This document shows positions 9,037 through 16,349 of a stretch of 35,452 nucleotides of DNA, piece by piece; the stretch's first letter is position 1, and each line of letters begins with the position of its first letter. The translations under genes were made by a program, and so were the position numbers. The stretch is from the NCBI RefSeq assembly GCF_009360615.1, contig NZ_SPEY01000094.1, positions 1 through 35,452 of the forward strand. Direction: 5' to 3'. Source of the DNA: Comamonas sp. GTDB lineage: Bacteria; Pseudomonadota; Gammaproteobacteria; Burkholderiales; Burkholderiaceae_C. The notes below the pieces were generated by a model that did no database searches, was not told the DNA's origin, and saw only the letters and a list, made by a program, of their open reading frames with translations.

Positions 9037-9393
9037 TTATGCCTTCTCTTGGTTCATCAGGTCGTTGATGTTGTAGCCCGCAAACTCATTGCGGGCAGCG
9101 TTCTGGGCCTGCTTCTCAGCTTTTGCCGGATCCTGCGCCTCTGCAGGCTGGTCGCGCAGCAGCTTGGTGTAGTCCGCCAGCAGCGCCGAATCGGTCTTGC
9201 CGTCGGTGTGGATGCCGGCCTCCTTCAGCTTGGCCAGGACGGCATCTCGGATTGGGTCTACCTGGGCCCCAGGTGCGGGCGACGGTGCAGGGGTACCGGC
9301 GTTGCGAGCTGGCTGATACATGCGGGCAGCATCAGCGGGCGGCACATGGCGCATGTCGCGTGCGGCGGGGTTGTTGTTGGTGGTGAGGGGCAT
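9037..9393 (-). CDS. Hypothetical phage-type protein (118 aa)
   Basis: The family is not recognised. Residues 1-50 are Pro/Ala/Asn-rich and probably disordered (PAPSPAPGAQ). The middle part forms a predicted helical domain (IRDAVLAKLKEAGIHTDGKTDS). A C-terminal Lys/Ala/Gln-rich helix ends in NINDLMNQEKA. ATG 9393 overlaps the stop of the preceding gene by one base (TGATG), so the two are translationally coupled; a GTG three bases upstream is an alternative. The shape, a small acidic helical protein with a disordered leader, would suit a virion assembly or accessory role, but nothing proves it. Confidence 0.6.
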   Translation of the reverse strand: MPLTTNNNPAARDMRHVPPADAARMYQPARNAGTPAPSPAPGAQVDPIRDAVLAKLKEAGIHTDGKTDSALLADYTKLLRDQPAEAQDPAKAEKQAQNAARNEFAGYNINDLMNQEKA

Positions 9394-9980
9394 CACTCGC
9401 CTTTCTCTGCCTGGTGGATGAGGATTTGCGCCATCTCTGGCACGGTGGGGACGAAACCGTCGATCTGGACTCGATCGCCATAGAGGAGCTTTGACCAGTC
9501 ATGCCGAATTCCAGAGACCGCCCCCTGTGCTGCAGTGTTCGCGGCCAGGTGCCTCAGGTGCGCAGCCTTGAAGGCTTCAAAGGCCTGCTGCTCTTCGTCG
9601 TGTGCCTTCGAGGCTTTCGCCTTCAATATGGCCCGCTCCGCATCCTTGACGTCTGCATCCGTCTGCTTGGCGTGCTCCTGCGCCTGGTGCAGCGCCTGCT
9701 GGTGCTCTGTCAACACCGATTCGAAGGCGTCGAGGTGGGCGCGAATGTCGGCCACGTTCTGCGCGGGCTCCTCGGCCTTGCCGCCCAATCCGAAGGCCGC
9801 CAGGATGCCAGCGCGCTGCTTTGTTTCGGCTGCCGTGAGCTTCACTGCCTGGTCGGCAATCAGGCCCTGCAGACGCTCTAAGGCTTCCTGGGCGATGCGA
9901 ACGTTTGCAAGAGCGGCCACATGCTTTTTGCTGAGGTTTTGCCATAGCTGTTTGGCAAGGTCGATTCGGGTGGTACTCAT
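9393..9980 (-). CDS. Hypothetical coiled-coil protein (195 aa)
   Basis: The family is not recognised. Residues 1-150 are almost entirely helical and rich in Ala, Gln, Lys and Glu with heptad-like spacing (ALERLQGLIADQAVKLTAAE, then HQQALHQAQEHAKQTDADVKDAE), pointing to a coiled coil. The last 45 residues contain aromatic and hydrophobic positions (DWSKLLYGDRVQIDGFVPTVPEM) and could be a small folded domain. There is no signal peptide or membrane segment. It is the first gene of the leftmost minus-strand operon and its stop overlaps the next start. A TGTCACG palindrome cluster lies 53-95 bases upstream, a plausible operator for the operon. Confidence 0.65.
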   Translation of the reverse strand: MSTTRIDLAKQLWQNLSKKHVAALANVRIAQEALERLQGLIADQAVKLTAAETKQRAGILAAFGLGGKAEEPAQNVADIRAHLDAFESVLTEHQQALHQAQEHAKQTDADVKDAERAILKAKASKAHDEEQQAFEAFKAAHLRHLAANTAAQGAVSGIRHDWSKLLYGDRVQIDGFVPTVPEMAQILIHQAEKGE

Positions 9981-10032
9981 TGACTGAATCCCATGTTGGT
10001 GAACATGATGGCCAATGCTGCGCAGATGGCTA

Positions 10033-10075
10033 TGTCACGGCATAGGGTGCCTTGTCACGCGTGACAGCCGTGACA
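10033..10075. repeat. TGTCACG palindrome cluster upstream of the 195-aa gene
   Basis: TGTCACG occurs at 10033-10039 and 10053-10059 and its complement CGTGACA at 10060-10066 and 10069-10075. The middle two form the perfect 14-bp palindrome TGTCACGCGTGACA. It lies 53-95 bases upstream of the minus-strand start at 9980, a suitable place for an operator. Confidence 0.55.
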
Positions 10076-10245
10076 GACCATGCCCGGGGAACTGTTTCAA
10101 AGCCCTCTCTCAAGGGTTCGCAAACCGTTCGGAAACCCTCCCGCCCATTCCACGGAGAGCCGCGCCATTGCTGGGGCAGAGAGTTTCGAAACTGTGCGGG
10201 AATTGCAGCCGAGCCAGCATGGAAGATCACTGTCCACCCTTGAGC

Positions 10246-10266
10246 AAAGGCTTTGCGAAAGCCTTT
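10246..10266. repeat. Perfect 9-bp inverted repeat AAAGGCTTT-GCG-AAAGCCTTT
   Basis: Nine-base perfect arms with a three-base loop, with no T run beside it on either strand. It could be an operator or an RNA hairpin on the transcript leaving the GT-A-like gene. Confidence 0.5.
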
Positions 10267-10347
10267 CGGCAAGGGTTCACCCAAGGTGCCGTGCATAGCC
10301 CTTGCATGCCCTGGCCGTGGTGGGTATCAACGCCCCTCGGCTGCTGA

Positions 10348-10384
10348 AGATATCCCCCCTTGATGTAGCGAGATATCCCCCCTT
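10348..10384. repeat. Direct repeat AGATATCCCCCCTT, two copies 23 bp apart
   Basis: Identical 14-base copies start at 10348 and 10371, with a degenerate third copy (AGAAATCCCCCTCCA) at 10406. The unit is unlike the other repeat families in the element. No function is known. Confidence 0.5.
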
Positions 10385-10465
10385 CACCTGCGCGGAAAAC
10401 CGTTCAGAAATCCCCCTCCAATCACGCCACTGCTTGCGCCGGCATTGGGCCGCAGGGGCACGATA

Positions 10466-10558
10466 GTGCGCGGAAATAACAGCTCGGCCAACATGGCGGG
10501 TCAGCGGCAGCCCGCGCCATTGCTGGCTGTCAGTGCACCGCGGGTGCGCAGAAATAAC
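10466..10558. repeat. Diverged repeat unit containing GTGCGC(G/A)GAAATAAC
   Basis: GTGCGCGGAAATAAC (10466-10480) and GTGCGCAGAAATAAC (10544-10558) differ at one base. Each is preceded by CGCCA(C/T)TGCT (10425-10434 and 10515-10524). A looser relative lies at 10162-10220 and a fragment (CGCGCCACTGCTG) near 14499, so this is a dispersed unit within the element. Confidence 0.45.
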
Positions 10559-10566
10559 CACGCACT

Positions 10567-11235
10567 TCAGTGCTGGTTTCGGGTTCCGTAGACCAGTTCC
10601 ATGAAACTCTTGAACCCCAGAAGCTGCGCCATGTTGTCAACGTCTTGGGGTCTGCAGCGCCGGTGATAGTTTTGCCCATGCCAGCGCCACAGCCGCCCAA
10701 CCAAGGGTAAATGGACGGGCCAGCACTCCCTCGGTCGCCCCTCCCAAGGCTGAGCAATTGCCATGCTCAGCATGTGCTCAGCAGGAATGCCGCAATGCAT
10801 CAGCTTCTCGAGCTGTGGCTCAACTAGGCTCCGGCGATAGAGCATCACGCCATGGACATGGTTGGCGCGTTTCTTATGGCTTGCAGGGTGATAGCCTGAC
10901 CAGGTGTTGGCCGGCATGATGGGTTCGAGGGCTTCATTCACCACCTGCTCTCCGGCCCAAGCAAAAGGCGCATTTGGATGTGCCAAGAGGAGGTCAAGCA
11001 GCTGGGTGTAAATGCCGGGCGTCACGCGGTCGTCTGGATCGGCATAGCTCAAGAATGGCGCGGATCCTTGTTGATAACCTGCCGCTCGAGCGGCACCAAG
11101 CTTGCCCGGTATGCCTTCAATCCAGAACTGATTTACGGGCTCGCCATCCAAATCAGTGCGCAGCTCTCTTGACCATTCCGGGCTGTCCGTAGGCATTGTC
11201 AGCACGTGGCAATCAATTTGGTGATTCATCGACAT
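10567..11235 (-). CDS. GT-A-like glycosyltransferase-fold protein (222 aa)
   Basis: The layout resembles a compact family-2 (GT-A) glycosyltransferase. An N-terminal strand (HVLTMPTDS) is followed near residue 45 by a GKLGAARAAGYQQG helix. The sequence FLSYADPDDRVTPG at about 60-73 resembles the metal/nucleotide-sugar DxD region at the end of the fourth strand. Later motifs (ERLM-like helices, GRLWRWHGQNYHRR) are basic and aromatic. There is no signal peptide or membrane helix. At 222 residues it is on the short side for active GT2 enzymes, so the substrate and even the activity are open. It starts 49 bases after the tape-measure stop on the same strand, so it probably shares that transcript. 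It could modify virion proteins, host envelope or nucleotides. Confidence 0.6.
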   Translation of the reverse strand: MSMNHQIDCHVLTMPTDSPEWSRELRTDLDGEPVNQFWIEGIPGKLGAARAAGYQQGSAPFLSYADPDDRVTPGIYTQLLDLLLAHPNAPFAWAGEQVVNEALEPIMPANTWSGYHPASHKKRANHVHGVMLYRRSLVEPQLEKLMHCGIPAEHMLSMAIAQPWEGRPRECWPVHLPLVGRLWRWHGQNYHRRCRPQDVDNMAQLLGFKSFMELVYGTRNQH

Positions 11236-11284
11236 CTACTATTTCACGATCAATTTCCACAGTCAGTGTCTCGGTGCGAGCTCA

Positions 11285-14200
11285 TTAGCTATCCCTCAGA
11301 CCGAAGCGCCCCTTCAACGATCTGTATGGTGCTCCAGCACCGCGAGCAATTCCATCGCCAATGCGATCCTCAAACTCCTTGAAAATGACATCTACGTCGA
11401 TTCGGCCGGGGCTCGAGCTGCGCTGACTCACTCTCTCGGGCTGGGATGGTGCACCCAGGATATTCACGTTGACAATGGGAGCAGCCCATGAGCCGCCACG
11501 CCCCTCCGGAGACGGCACCTTTGCCACATCCATGCCACCCAAAGGAGTGACACTGCCTGACTGGCCAGCCATCATGAGCAACTGCTTGTTGCCGACCGTC
11601 AGCAGCTCGGGATCGCCATCTTCATTGACCTCGTACATATTCCCAGCACCAACACCGCCGCCGTTGGAACGCCTACCTGACAACTTCAGGCCAAGGCCAC
11701 CGCCGCTGTAGTTGCTGGCTGTGGTGAGGCTATAGGCTTGGGGCGAAGCCGCGGCAGCTGCGGAGCCGCCACCAATCAGTGAGGTGACGCCGTTCATCAG
11801 CATGCCAAACAAGCCATCGCTCTTGGAGCCACCCATCGCTGAGACCATCTGCTGGCGCACTTGAATGCGGATCAGGTCCGCAATGATCGAATCGGCCAGG
11901 CTCTTGAAGTCCAACTTGCCAGTTTGGGCAAACTTGACCAAAGCATCTTCCATGCCCTGAAATGCTTTCTCTGTGAGGCTTTGTGCTTGGCTAGCAGCAT
12001 CACGCGCAGATTCGATGAAGTTCTCCCACGCACGAGACACGCCATTGGTCCACACCTCATCCGTGCCACGCTTGCGCTGGACATGGGCGTCATAAGCGGC
12101 CAGGGATTTTCCTTGATACGCCTGCTCGATCTGCAAAACCTCGTCGTAGAGCTTGCCTATGCGGGCGCGATCCTTTTCATCGGCCTGGGCCAATGCCGTG
12201 CGCCGTTGGTCTTCGATCTGCTGTGCGCGCTGAGCGAACTGCTGCACCAGTTGGAGCCGTTGCTCCATTTCATTGCGAGCCCGCGTCCCCAACGATGCGC
12301 CCGCGATCTCGGAGTCCTGGCGTGCAATCTCTACTTCCAGCTGACGCCGCGCCGCAATCTCCGCATTGGAAACCATCATCGCTTCTACTGCTTCACGCTG
12401 CGCGATAGCTGCCCGCTCCTTGGCCGCTTTTTCTCGAATGAGGCTAATGGCCTTCTCGTGCCCCTCAACGCTGATTTTCTTCGCCGCTAGCAGCGCATCA
12501 TTTTTTCGCAGCTCCTCTGCCTCAACGAGGTCGATCTTTTGCCAGGCAGTCGCAGTGGCTGTTTCCAGCCCGGCGAGGTAGCCTGCGCCATCAAACTTCT
12601 CTGATGGCGTCCTGGTTGGTTTCGGGGCCTTCTTCTCGGTGATGAATGCATCACGAATGCGCTTTTCCAACTCTGGGGTGAATGCTTCGCCAAGCTCTTT
12701 CTTGGCTTTTGCCACCTCCGCATTTGCCTTTTCAACGTCGGTGGCGTACTTCTTCATCCAGTCAGGAAGCTTGGCCCTCTGACCGGCTTCGTTGACCTCT
12801 TCCTGTAGGTCGCGATTCGTCTTGAGGGCGCGGTTTATGTCGTCGTACTCCCCTTGAATGTCGATCAGGCGAAGTTGCTCCATTGCGGTCAGGTTCGCAC
12901 CCTTGGCCTTCAGGGCGTTGATTTCCGTGAGCAGAGTACCGAGCCTCTCTTCATTCTTCCCGCCTGTCTTGGCCGCTTCCACATTGCCTGCCTTCGCAAG
13001 AGCAAGGCGCTCACGGAGCTTTTTATTTTGCTTCTCCAAGCTGGCGATAATCTCGCGCCCGCTGGCCTCAACTTCTGCAGCAGCCTTGGCACTCTCATCC
13101 CTGGCGGAATTGCCCCACAGGGACCACGCAGTGACCCCCAGGCCCAGAAGCGTCGTAATCAGCCCGATAGGGCCGCCCAGCAAGCTGACAGCCCCGCGTG
13201 CAAGTCCACTGCTCACGGAGACAGCCCTCTGTGCTACGGACAGTTCTAGCAGTGCAGCAGAATGGGCGTCAGCAGCAGTTTTGGCGGCAGCTTGAGCGGG
13301 AATCAGCCCGTTGGTAGCCACGGCAAGAATCGCAGCCCCCTGAGCCGAAAGCACCGCCTGCCTGAGCTCAGCCACGCGCGCAGTGGTCAGACTGGCTGTT
13401 GCGGCGGTAGCTGCGACATTGGCCTGCGCCGTTGCCAGGCTCGATGCCGCCATTGCGCGATTGGCGCTAACTGCTGCAATGGCTTGCTTGGCGAAGTCCA
13501 GCATCCATGTGGCCATCTTGACGGCCGCCACTGTGCCCATGATTCCAGCAAGGAGCGTGAGATTGTTTGCCAGCAACCCAATACCACCGGTCAGGGCCTT
13601 GACCACGCCATTTGCAGAAGCCTGTTCGCCAATGAAAAGGGTTGCTTCGTTGCGCAGTTGCTGGAATGCGCCGCCAATCGTTTGAACGCTCTTGGCCTCT
13701 TCCTCCAGATCCTTGAGTGCCTTGGGAAGCGCATTGGCCATCACCTCGCTGGTCAGCTTGCCGGCGGCGGCCATCTCGCGCAGTTGGCCCACCGGCACAC
13801 CCATGCCGTCCGCCAGGGCCTTCATGAGCCGTGGGGAGGCCTCGTTGACTGCATTGAACTCCTCCCCCCTCAGGGTCCCTGTGGCGAACGCCTGAGAGAG
13901 CTGCAGCGTGGCGCTTGCAGCTTCGTTGGCACCGGCACCGCTGACCTTCAGGGACAAAGCAACAGCGCGAGTGACTGCCGCCACCTGCGCCTGGGATGTG
14001 CCCATCTCCTTGGTCGCAGACGTGATGCGCGCATACAGCACTGCTACACCGGATATGTCGGTCTGCGCCTCCTGTGCGATCTGCTTGACCTGCGCCATTG
14101 CCGCAGAGAATTCAGCAGTGCCATCGGTGGCCAGCTTGAGCTGCGCCGAAAGCTTGGTGTAGGCATCCATCTGCGCAATCAGATAGGAGGCCGAAGCCAG

Positions 14201-14359
14201 AGCCGCCACGGCAGAGGCCACTTGCGTGAGCTTCGCTTGGAAGCCTTCGAGGCTCGATGCTGTCTTGTCCAGTTGCTGCTGGGCGCGGCGCTGATCCTTG
14301 ATCAACTGATCAAGCTCTAGCGTCACGTCATAGTAAATTTCGCCGACTTTTTCTGCCAT
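11285..14359 (-). CDS. Phage tail tape-measure protein
   Basis: A 1024-residue long-tail tape-measure protein, the scaffold around which siphophage or myophage tail tubes assemble and whose length sets tail length. The N-terminal part (about 40-280) is the tape-measure N-terminal domain found in many siphophages (AVLYARITSATKEMGTSQAQ, LSQAFATGTLRGEEFNAV). Hydrophobic, Ala-rich segments lie at about 285-420, long charged coiled coils at about 440-770, and a lambda-type C-terminal motif near 800-860 (MEDALVKFAQTGKLDFKSLADSII). ATG 14359 has a GGAGAG site seven bases ahead. It is intact, with no frameshift or stop. Oddly, it is the first gene of its transcription unit: no tail tube or chaperone genes precede it, and upstream DNA holds a divergent unrelated gene. 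Confidence 0.93.
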   Translation of the reverse strand: MAEKVGEIYYDVTLELDQLIKDQRRAQQQLDKTASSLEGFQAKLTQVASAVAALASASYLIAQMDAYTKLSAQLKLATDGTAEFSAAMAQVKQIAQEAQTDISGVAVLYARITSATKEMGTSQAQVAAVTRAVALSLKVSGAGANEAASATLQLSQAFATGTLRGEEFNAVNEASPRLMKALADGMGVPVGQLREMAAAGKLTSEVMANALPKALKDLEEEAKSVQTIGGAFQQLRNEATLFIGEQASANGVVKALTGGIGLLANNLTLLAGIMGTVAAVKMATWMLDFAKQAIAAVSANRAMAASSLATAQANVAATAATASLTTARVAELRQAVLSAQGAAILAVATNGLIPAQAAAKTAADAHSAALLELSVAQRAVSVSSGLARGAVSLLGGPIGLITTLLGLGVTAWSLWGNSARDESAKAAAEVEASGREIIASLEKQNKKLRERLALAKAGNVEAAKTGGKNEERLGTLLTEINALKAKGANLTAMEQLRLIDIQGEYDDINRALKTNRDLQEEVNEAGQRAKLPDWMKKYATDVEKANAEVAKAKKELGEAFTPELEKRIRDAFITEKKAPKPTRTPSEKFDGAGYLAGLETATATAWQKIDLVEAEELRKNDALLAAKKISVEGHEKAISLIREKAAKERAAIAQREAVEAMMVSNAEIAARRQLEVEIARQDSEIAGASLGTRARNEMEQRLQLVQQFAQRAQQIEDQRRTALAQADEKDRARIGKLYDEVLQIEQAYQGKSLAAYDAHVQRKRGTDEVWTNGVSRAWENFIESARDAASQAQSLTEKAFQGMEDALVKFAQTGKLDFKSLADSIIADLIRIQVRQQMVSAMGGSKSDGLFGMLMNGVTSLIGGGSAAAAASPQAYSLTTASNYSGGGLGLKLSGRRSNGGGVGAGNMYEVNEDGDPELLTVGNKQLLMMAGQSGSVTPLGGMDVAKVPSPEGRGGSWAAPIVNVNILGAPSQPERVSQRSSSPGRIDVDVIFKEFEDRIGDGIARGAGAPYRSLKGRFGLRDS

Positions 14360-14652
14360 TGCATGCTCTCCGATTTGATGAGAGCCATGCTAAGAATGCT
14401 CAGAGCGGGCTTTTTCGCTCGCCAGCCCGCGAACTACCAGGATGCAGAAATGCTCAGAAATCGCGACTTACTTAACCAGGGGGCCGCACTGCAACCCGCG
14501 CCACTGCTGTTCAGCCGTGCGCCTTGCATGCGCAGAATGTGCCCTGCCTTTCCGTGGCGCTGGTCAACACGCGTTCCGAGCTGTACCCTAGCAAAGCAAA
14601 GTCCGACGCAGACGGCTGTCGGTATCTTTCCTGCCGCAGCAATCAATTGACC
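14360..14652. other. Divergent intergenic region
   Basis: A gap of 293 bases between the minus-strand tape-measure gene and the plus-strand HExxH gene; it must carry both promoters. It contains two ATGCTCAG motifs (near 14394 and 14448), a GAGCGGGC/GCCCGC inverted repeat near 14403-14430 and a fragment of the dispersed CGCGCCACTGCTG unit. No promoter can be assigned with confidence. The 95-codon plus-strand ORF across it lacks a ribosome site and domains. Confidence 0.45.
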
Positions 14653-15714
14653 ATGACATCAAATCCCCCCACGAATACAGATAGCGAAGATTCAGCCGCT
14701 GCTTCAAGTTTGGCTGATGCCGCAGAGAGTAGTCTCCCTCCGAGCACCGCACCTGACCGATTCAGTGTCAAAGCGCGAGGCGCATTCCCCAGTGAGGAAG
14801 AAGCGCGGGAACTTGCTAGCGTTGTAGGTCAAGCCATTCGGGAGTTCGGCCGGGTTTTCGACCTATCTAGGTTAGATGGCGTAACTGTTGCCGAGGATTA
14901 CCCGCAAGCATTGGCTGAACTGGATCGTGGCTACAAGAGCAGCCGCACGCTCACCCCGACCACGGGCTCTGTTACCGGCGTCGCAATGACGCCAGCGGTA
15001 CTTCGGGATGATGTACTTAAATGCCACATTGTGCTTAACGCCTATCACGCATGGCCACTGCTTGATCCCAATAGTCCTAATTATCAATTTTCGATCCACA
15101 TGATCGCGCATGAATGCGCTCATGTTGAGATCACCAGCAAATTTGATACGGCAATTCCCGGTGTGCACTTGAGAGGCTGTTTCATGGACATCCGCGATCG
15201 AGCGCGCCAAGACGTGATTTTTGGTTGCTGGGATGAATATGCCGCCACCAACCTTAGTGCGAGGTTTGGCGAGGATCCCACGCAAGGGTATGAAGACAAT
15301 TTGCTCCTCCACATGGGGACCGCACGCCAACAGGCCAACGATGCGATCAAAGCCTATCGCATCGACCACGACGTAGAGAAGGTCTACAACGCTGTCTGCA
15401 GAGCTTATGGAAACCTCTTGAAGTACGCCGCGTACTATCTCGGCAACCTAGATGGTCATGGAATCGCGCTTTCGCAAAGGCAGGACTTCGAAAAGGCGCT
15501 CTCTGGCCACTGGTTTGAGCCCTACTTCCTCAGGCTGGAGGATGCCTGCAAAGATATCGCTGCCCAGTATGGCGCTTGGACAGATCAAAGTCTGTTCGAA
15601 GTCATTGGCGACATATTGGAAGACATTGTTGAAGAGGGTGGGATCAAATGCTCTCAACAACCCGATGGCCGTCTCTACATGGATGTTCCATTCACGGCTG
15701 CAACGATGGTCTGA
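14653..15714 (+). CDS. Putative HExxH zinc metallopeptidase, element cargo (353 aa)
   Basis: The family is not recognised. Around residue 155 the protein reads HMIAHECAHVEI, a textbook zincin HExxH (HECAH). About 45 residues later comes CWDEYAATNLSARF, whose glutamate could be the third zinc ligand as in gluzincins; the spacing and the alanine-rich helix recall ImmA/IrrE-like proteins. Residues 1-40 are Ser/Asp/Ala-rich and probably disordered. There is no signal peptide, so it is probably cytosolic. ATG 14653 is preferred because the open frame upstream to 14524 is low-complexity; no clear Shine-Dalgarno is present. It is the only plus-strand gene in the element and looks lower in GC than its neighbours, as expected for a late-acquired cargo or defence-type gene. 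The substrate is unknown. Confidence 0.7.
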   Translation: MTSNPPTNTDSEDSAAASSLADAAESSLPPSTAPDRFSVKARGAFPSEEEARELASVVGQAIREFGRVFDLSRLDGVTVAEDYPQALAELDRGYKSSRTLTPTTGSVTGVAMTPAVLRDDVLKCHIVLNAYHAWPLLDPNSPNYQFSIHMIAHECAHVEITSKFDTAIPGVHLRGCFMDIRDRARQDVIFGCWDEYAATNLSARFGEDPTQGYEDNLLLHMGTARQQANDAIKAYRIDHDVEKVYNAVCRAYGNLLKYAAYYLGNLDGHGIALSQRQDFEKALSGHWFEPYFLRLEDACKDIAAQYGAWTDQSLFEVIGDILEDIVEEGGIKCSQQPDGRLYMDVPFTAATMV

Positions 15715-15725
15715 GTCTTGACTTA

Positions 15726-16004
15726 TCACGTGCTCTCAGCCTGCCCGGCCGCATCCGCATAACGCCTGGCATTGCGCACGCTCATGCCGGTGAGCTCGGC
15801 AATACGGTAGCTGGCATCCCGTGGGCTGAGCCCTTCAGCATGGAGTTGTTGCGCGTGCTGGGTGGCCAGGACGCGGGGGAAGGCAGCAACCACCTCGGGC
15901 CGGCCCAGTGCGTTCACCAGGTGCTTAGCCACGCTGTGTCCGAACTGTTCCACCAGCACAAGGATGGCCGCGTCTGCCAGTTGCTGGCGTTTCTCTTTTG
16001 TCAT
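15726..16004 (-). CDS. Small helix-turn-helix protein (92 aa)
   Basis: A small all-helical protein with a likely DNA-binding helix-turn-helix at about 58-88 (GLSPRDASYRIAELTGMSVRNARRYADAAG). The N-terminal 55 residues form helices that may mediate dimerisation. It converges with the plus-strand HExxH gene, with only 11 bases between their stops. ATG 16004 is the first usual start codon in frame; the frame is open further upstream through a hairpin leader but has only a CTG there. The GTACCG palindrome array lies 218-345 bases upstream. A regulator of the element's early genes is a reasonable inference; its specific role is unknown. Confidence 0.65.
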   Translation of the reverse strand: MTKEKRQQLADAAILVLVEQFGHSVAKHLVNALGRPEVVAAFPRVLATQHAQQLHAEGLSPRDASYRIAELTGMSVRNARRYADAAGQAEST

Positions 16005-16346
16005 GGGCTTATGGATCCTGGCGGCCTTCGTATGATTTGAACTGCCTCCGATGGCTGCGCCCAGTTCACCTGCTTTGCAGGCCTGGGCGCTTTTTTTGTG
16101 CGTACACGGCAGGCCTCATGTGTTGCGACCGACCGCGCGGGGTTCTGATCAGGGAATTTCTGTTTTCTCCCCCTTAATTTCTGGATTCACATAACCACTG
16201 CAGATGGCATATCTAGATGGTGTCCGTGTGGCGGTACAGAGAGAGGGGCAAAACGGGGGCGCATAGTACCGTGGGGCGGTACAGAAAAGGCTTCCTCTGT
16301 ACCGTGGGGCGGTGCAATAGGCGGCCTCTCTGTACCGTGGGACGGT
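16005..16346. other. Intergenic region with leader hairpin and GTACCG array
   Basis: About 340 bases between two minus-strand genes. It holds a hairpin leader (16057-16098) and the four-copy GTACCG array (16223-16349). An 81-codon minus-strand ORF across the array is an artefact: its PPHGT-type peptide repeats come from the DNA repeats. Confidence 0.6.
16057..16098. repeat. Hairpin followed by T7 on the plus strand (leader or terminator)
   Basis: GCGCCCAG (16057-16064) pairs with CTGGGCGC (16083-16090), with an inner CCTGC/GCAGG pairing. A run of seven T follows on the plus strand. It could end transcription from the plus-strand HExxH gene, or on the minus strand it forms the 5' leader of the small HTH gene. 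A related sequence lies at the start of the Rha/KilAC gene (19830-19890). Confidence 0.5.
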
Positions 16347-16349
16347 CTA
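16223..16349. repeat. Iteron-like array: four GTACCG-N5-CGGTAC palindromes
   Basis: Copies lie at 16223-16239 (partial), 16266-16284 (GTACCGTGGGGCGGTACAG, perfect six-base arms), 16299-16316 and 16332-16349. Starting points are 44, 33 and 33 bases apart, multiples of about one helical turn, so all copies face one side of the helix. The last copy overlaps the stop of the 65-codon ORF. This is typical of operators or replication iterons. Confidence 0.7.

Larger units (their letters stand above)
9981..10566. other. Repeat-rich non-coding gap in the element
   Basis: About 590 bases between the GT-A-like gene and the coiled-coil gene with no supported gene. It contains the TGTCACG cluster (10033-10075), the palindrome AGTTTCGAAACT (10182-10193), the hairpin AAAGGCTTT-GCG-AAAGCCTTT (10246-10266), a repeated AGATATCCCCCCTT (10348 and 10371) and a diverged unit repeated near 10160, 10425 and 10515. 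Short ORFs across it lack ribosome sites and domains. Confidence 0.6.

Noticed and set aside
10277..10561. 94-codon minus-strand ORF in the repeat-rich gap
   Set aside because: Its content follows the DNA repeats; no ribosome site; a competing ORF covers part of it on the plus strand.
14363..14650. 95-codon plus-strand ORF before the HExxH gene
   Set aside because: No ribosome site and a low-complexity, Arg/Pro/Cys-rich product; it overlaps the region that must hold divergent promoters.
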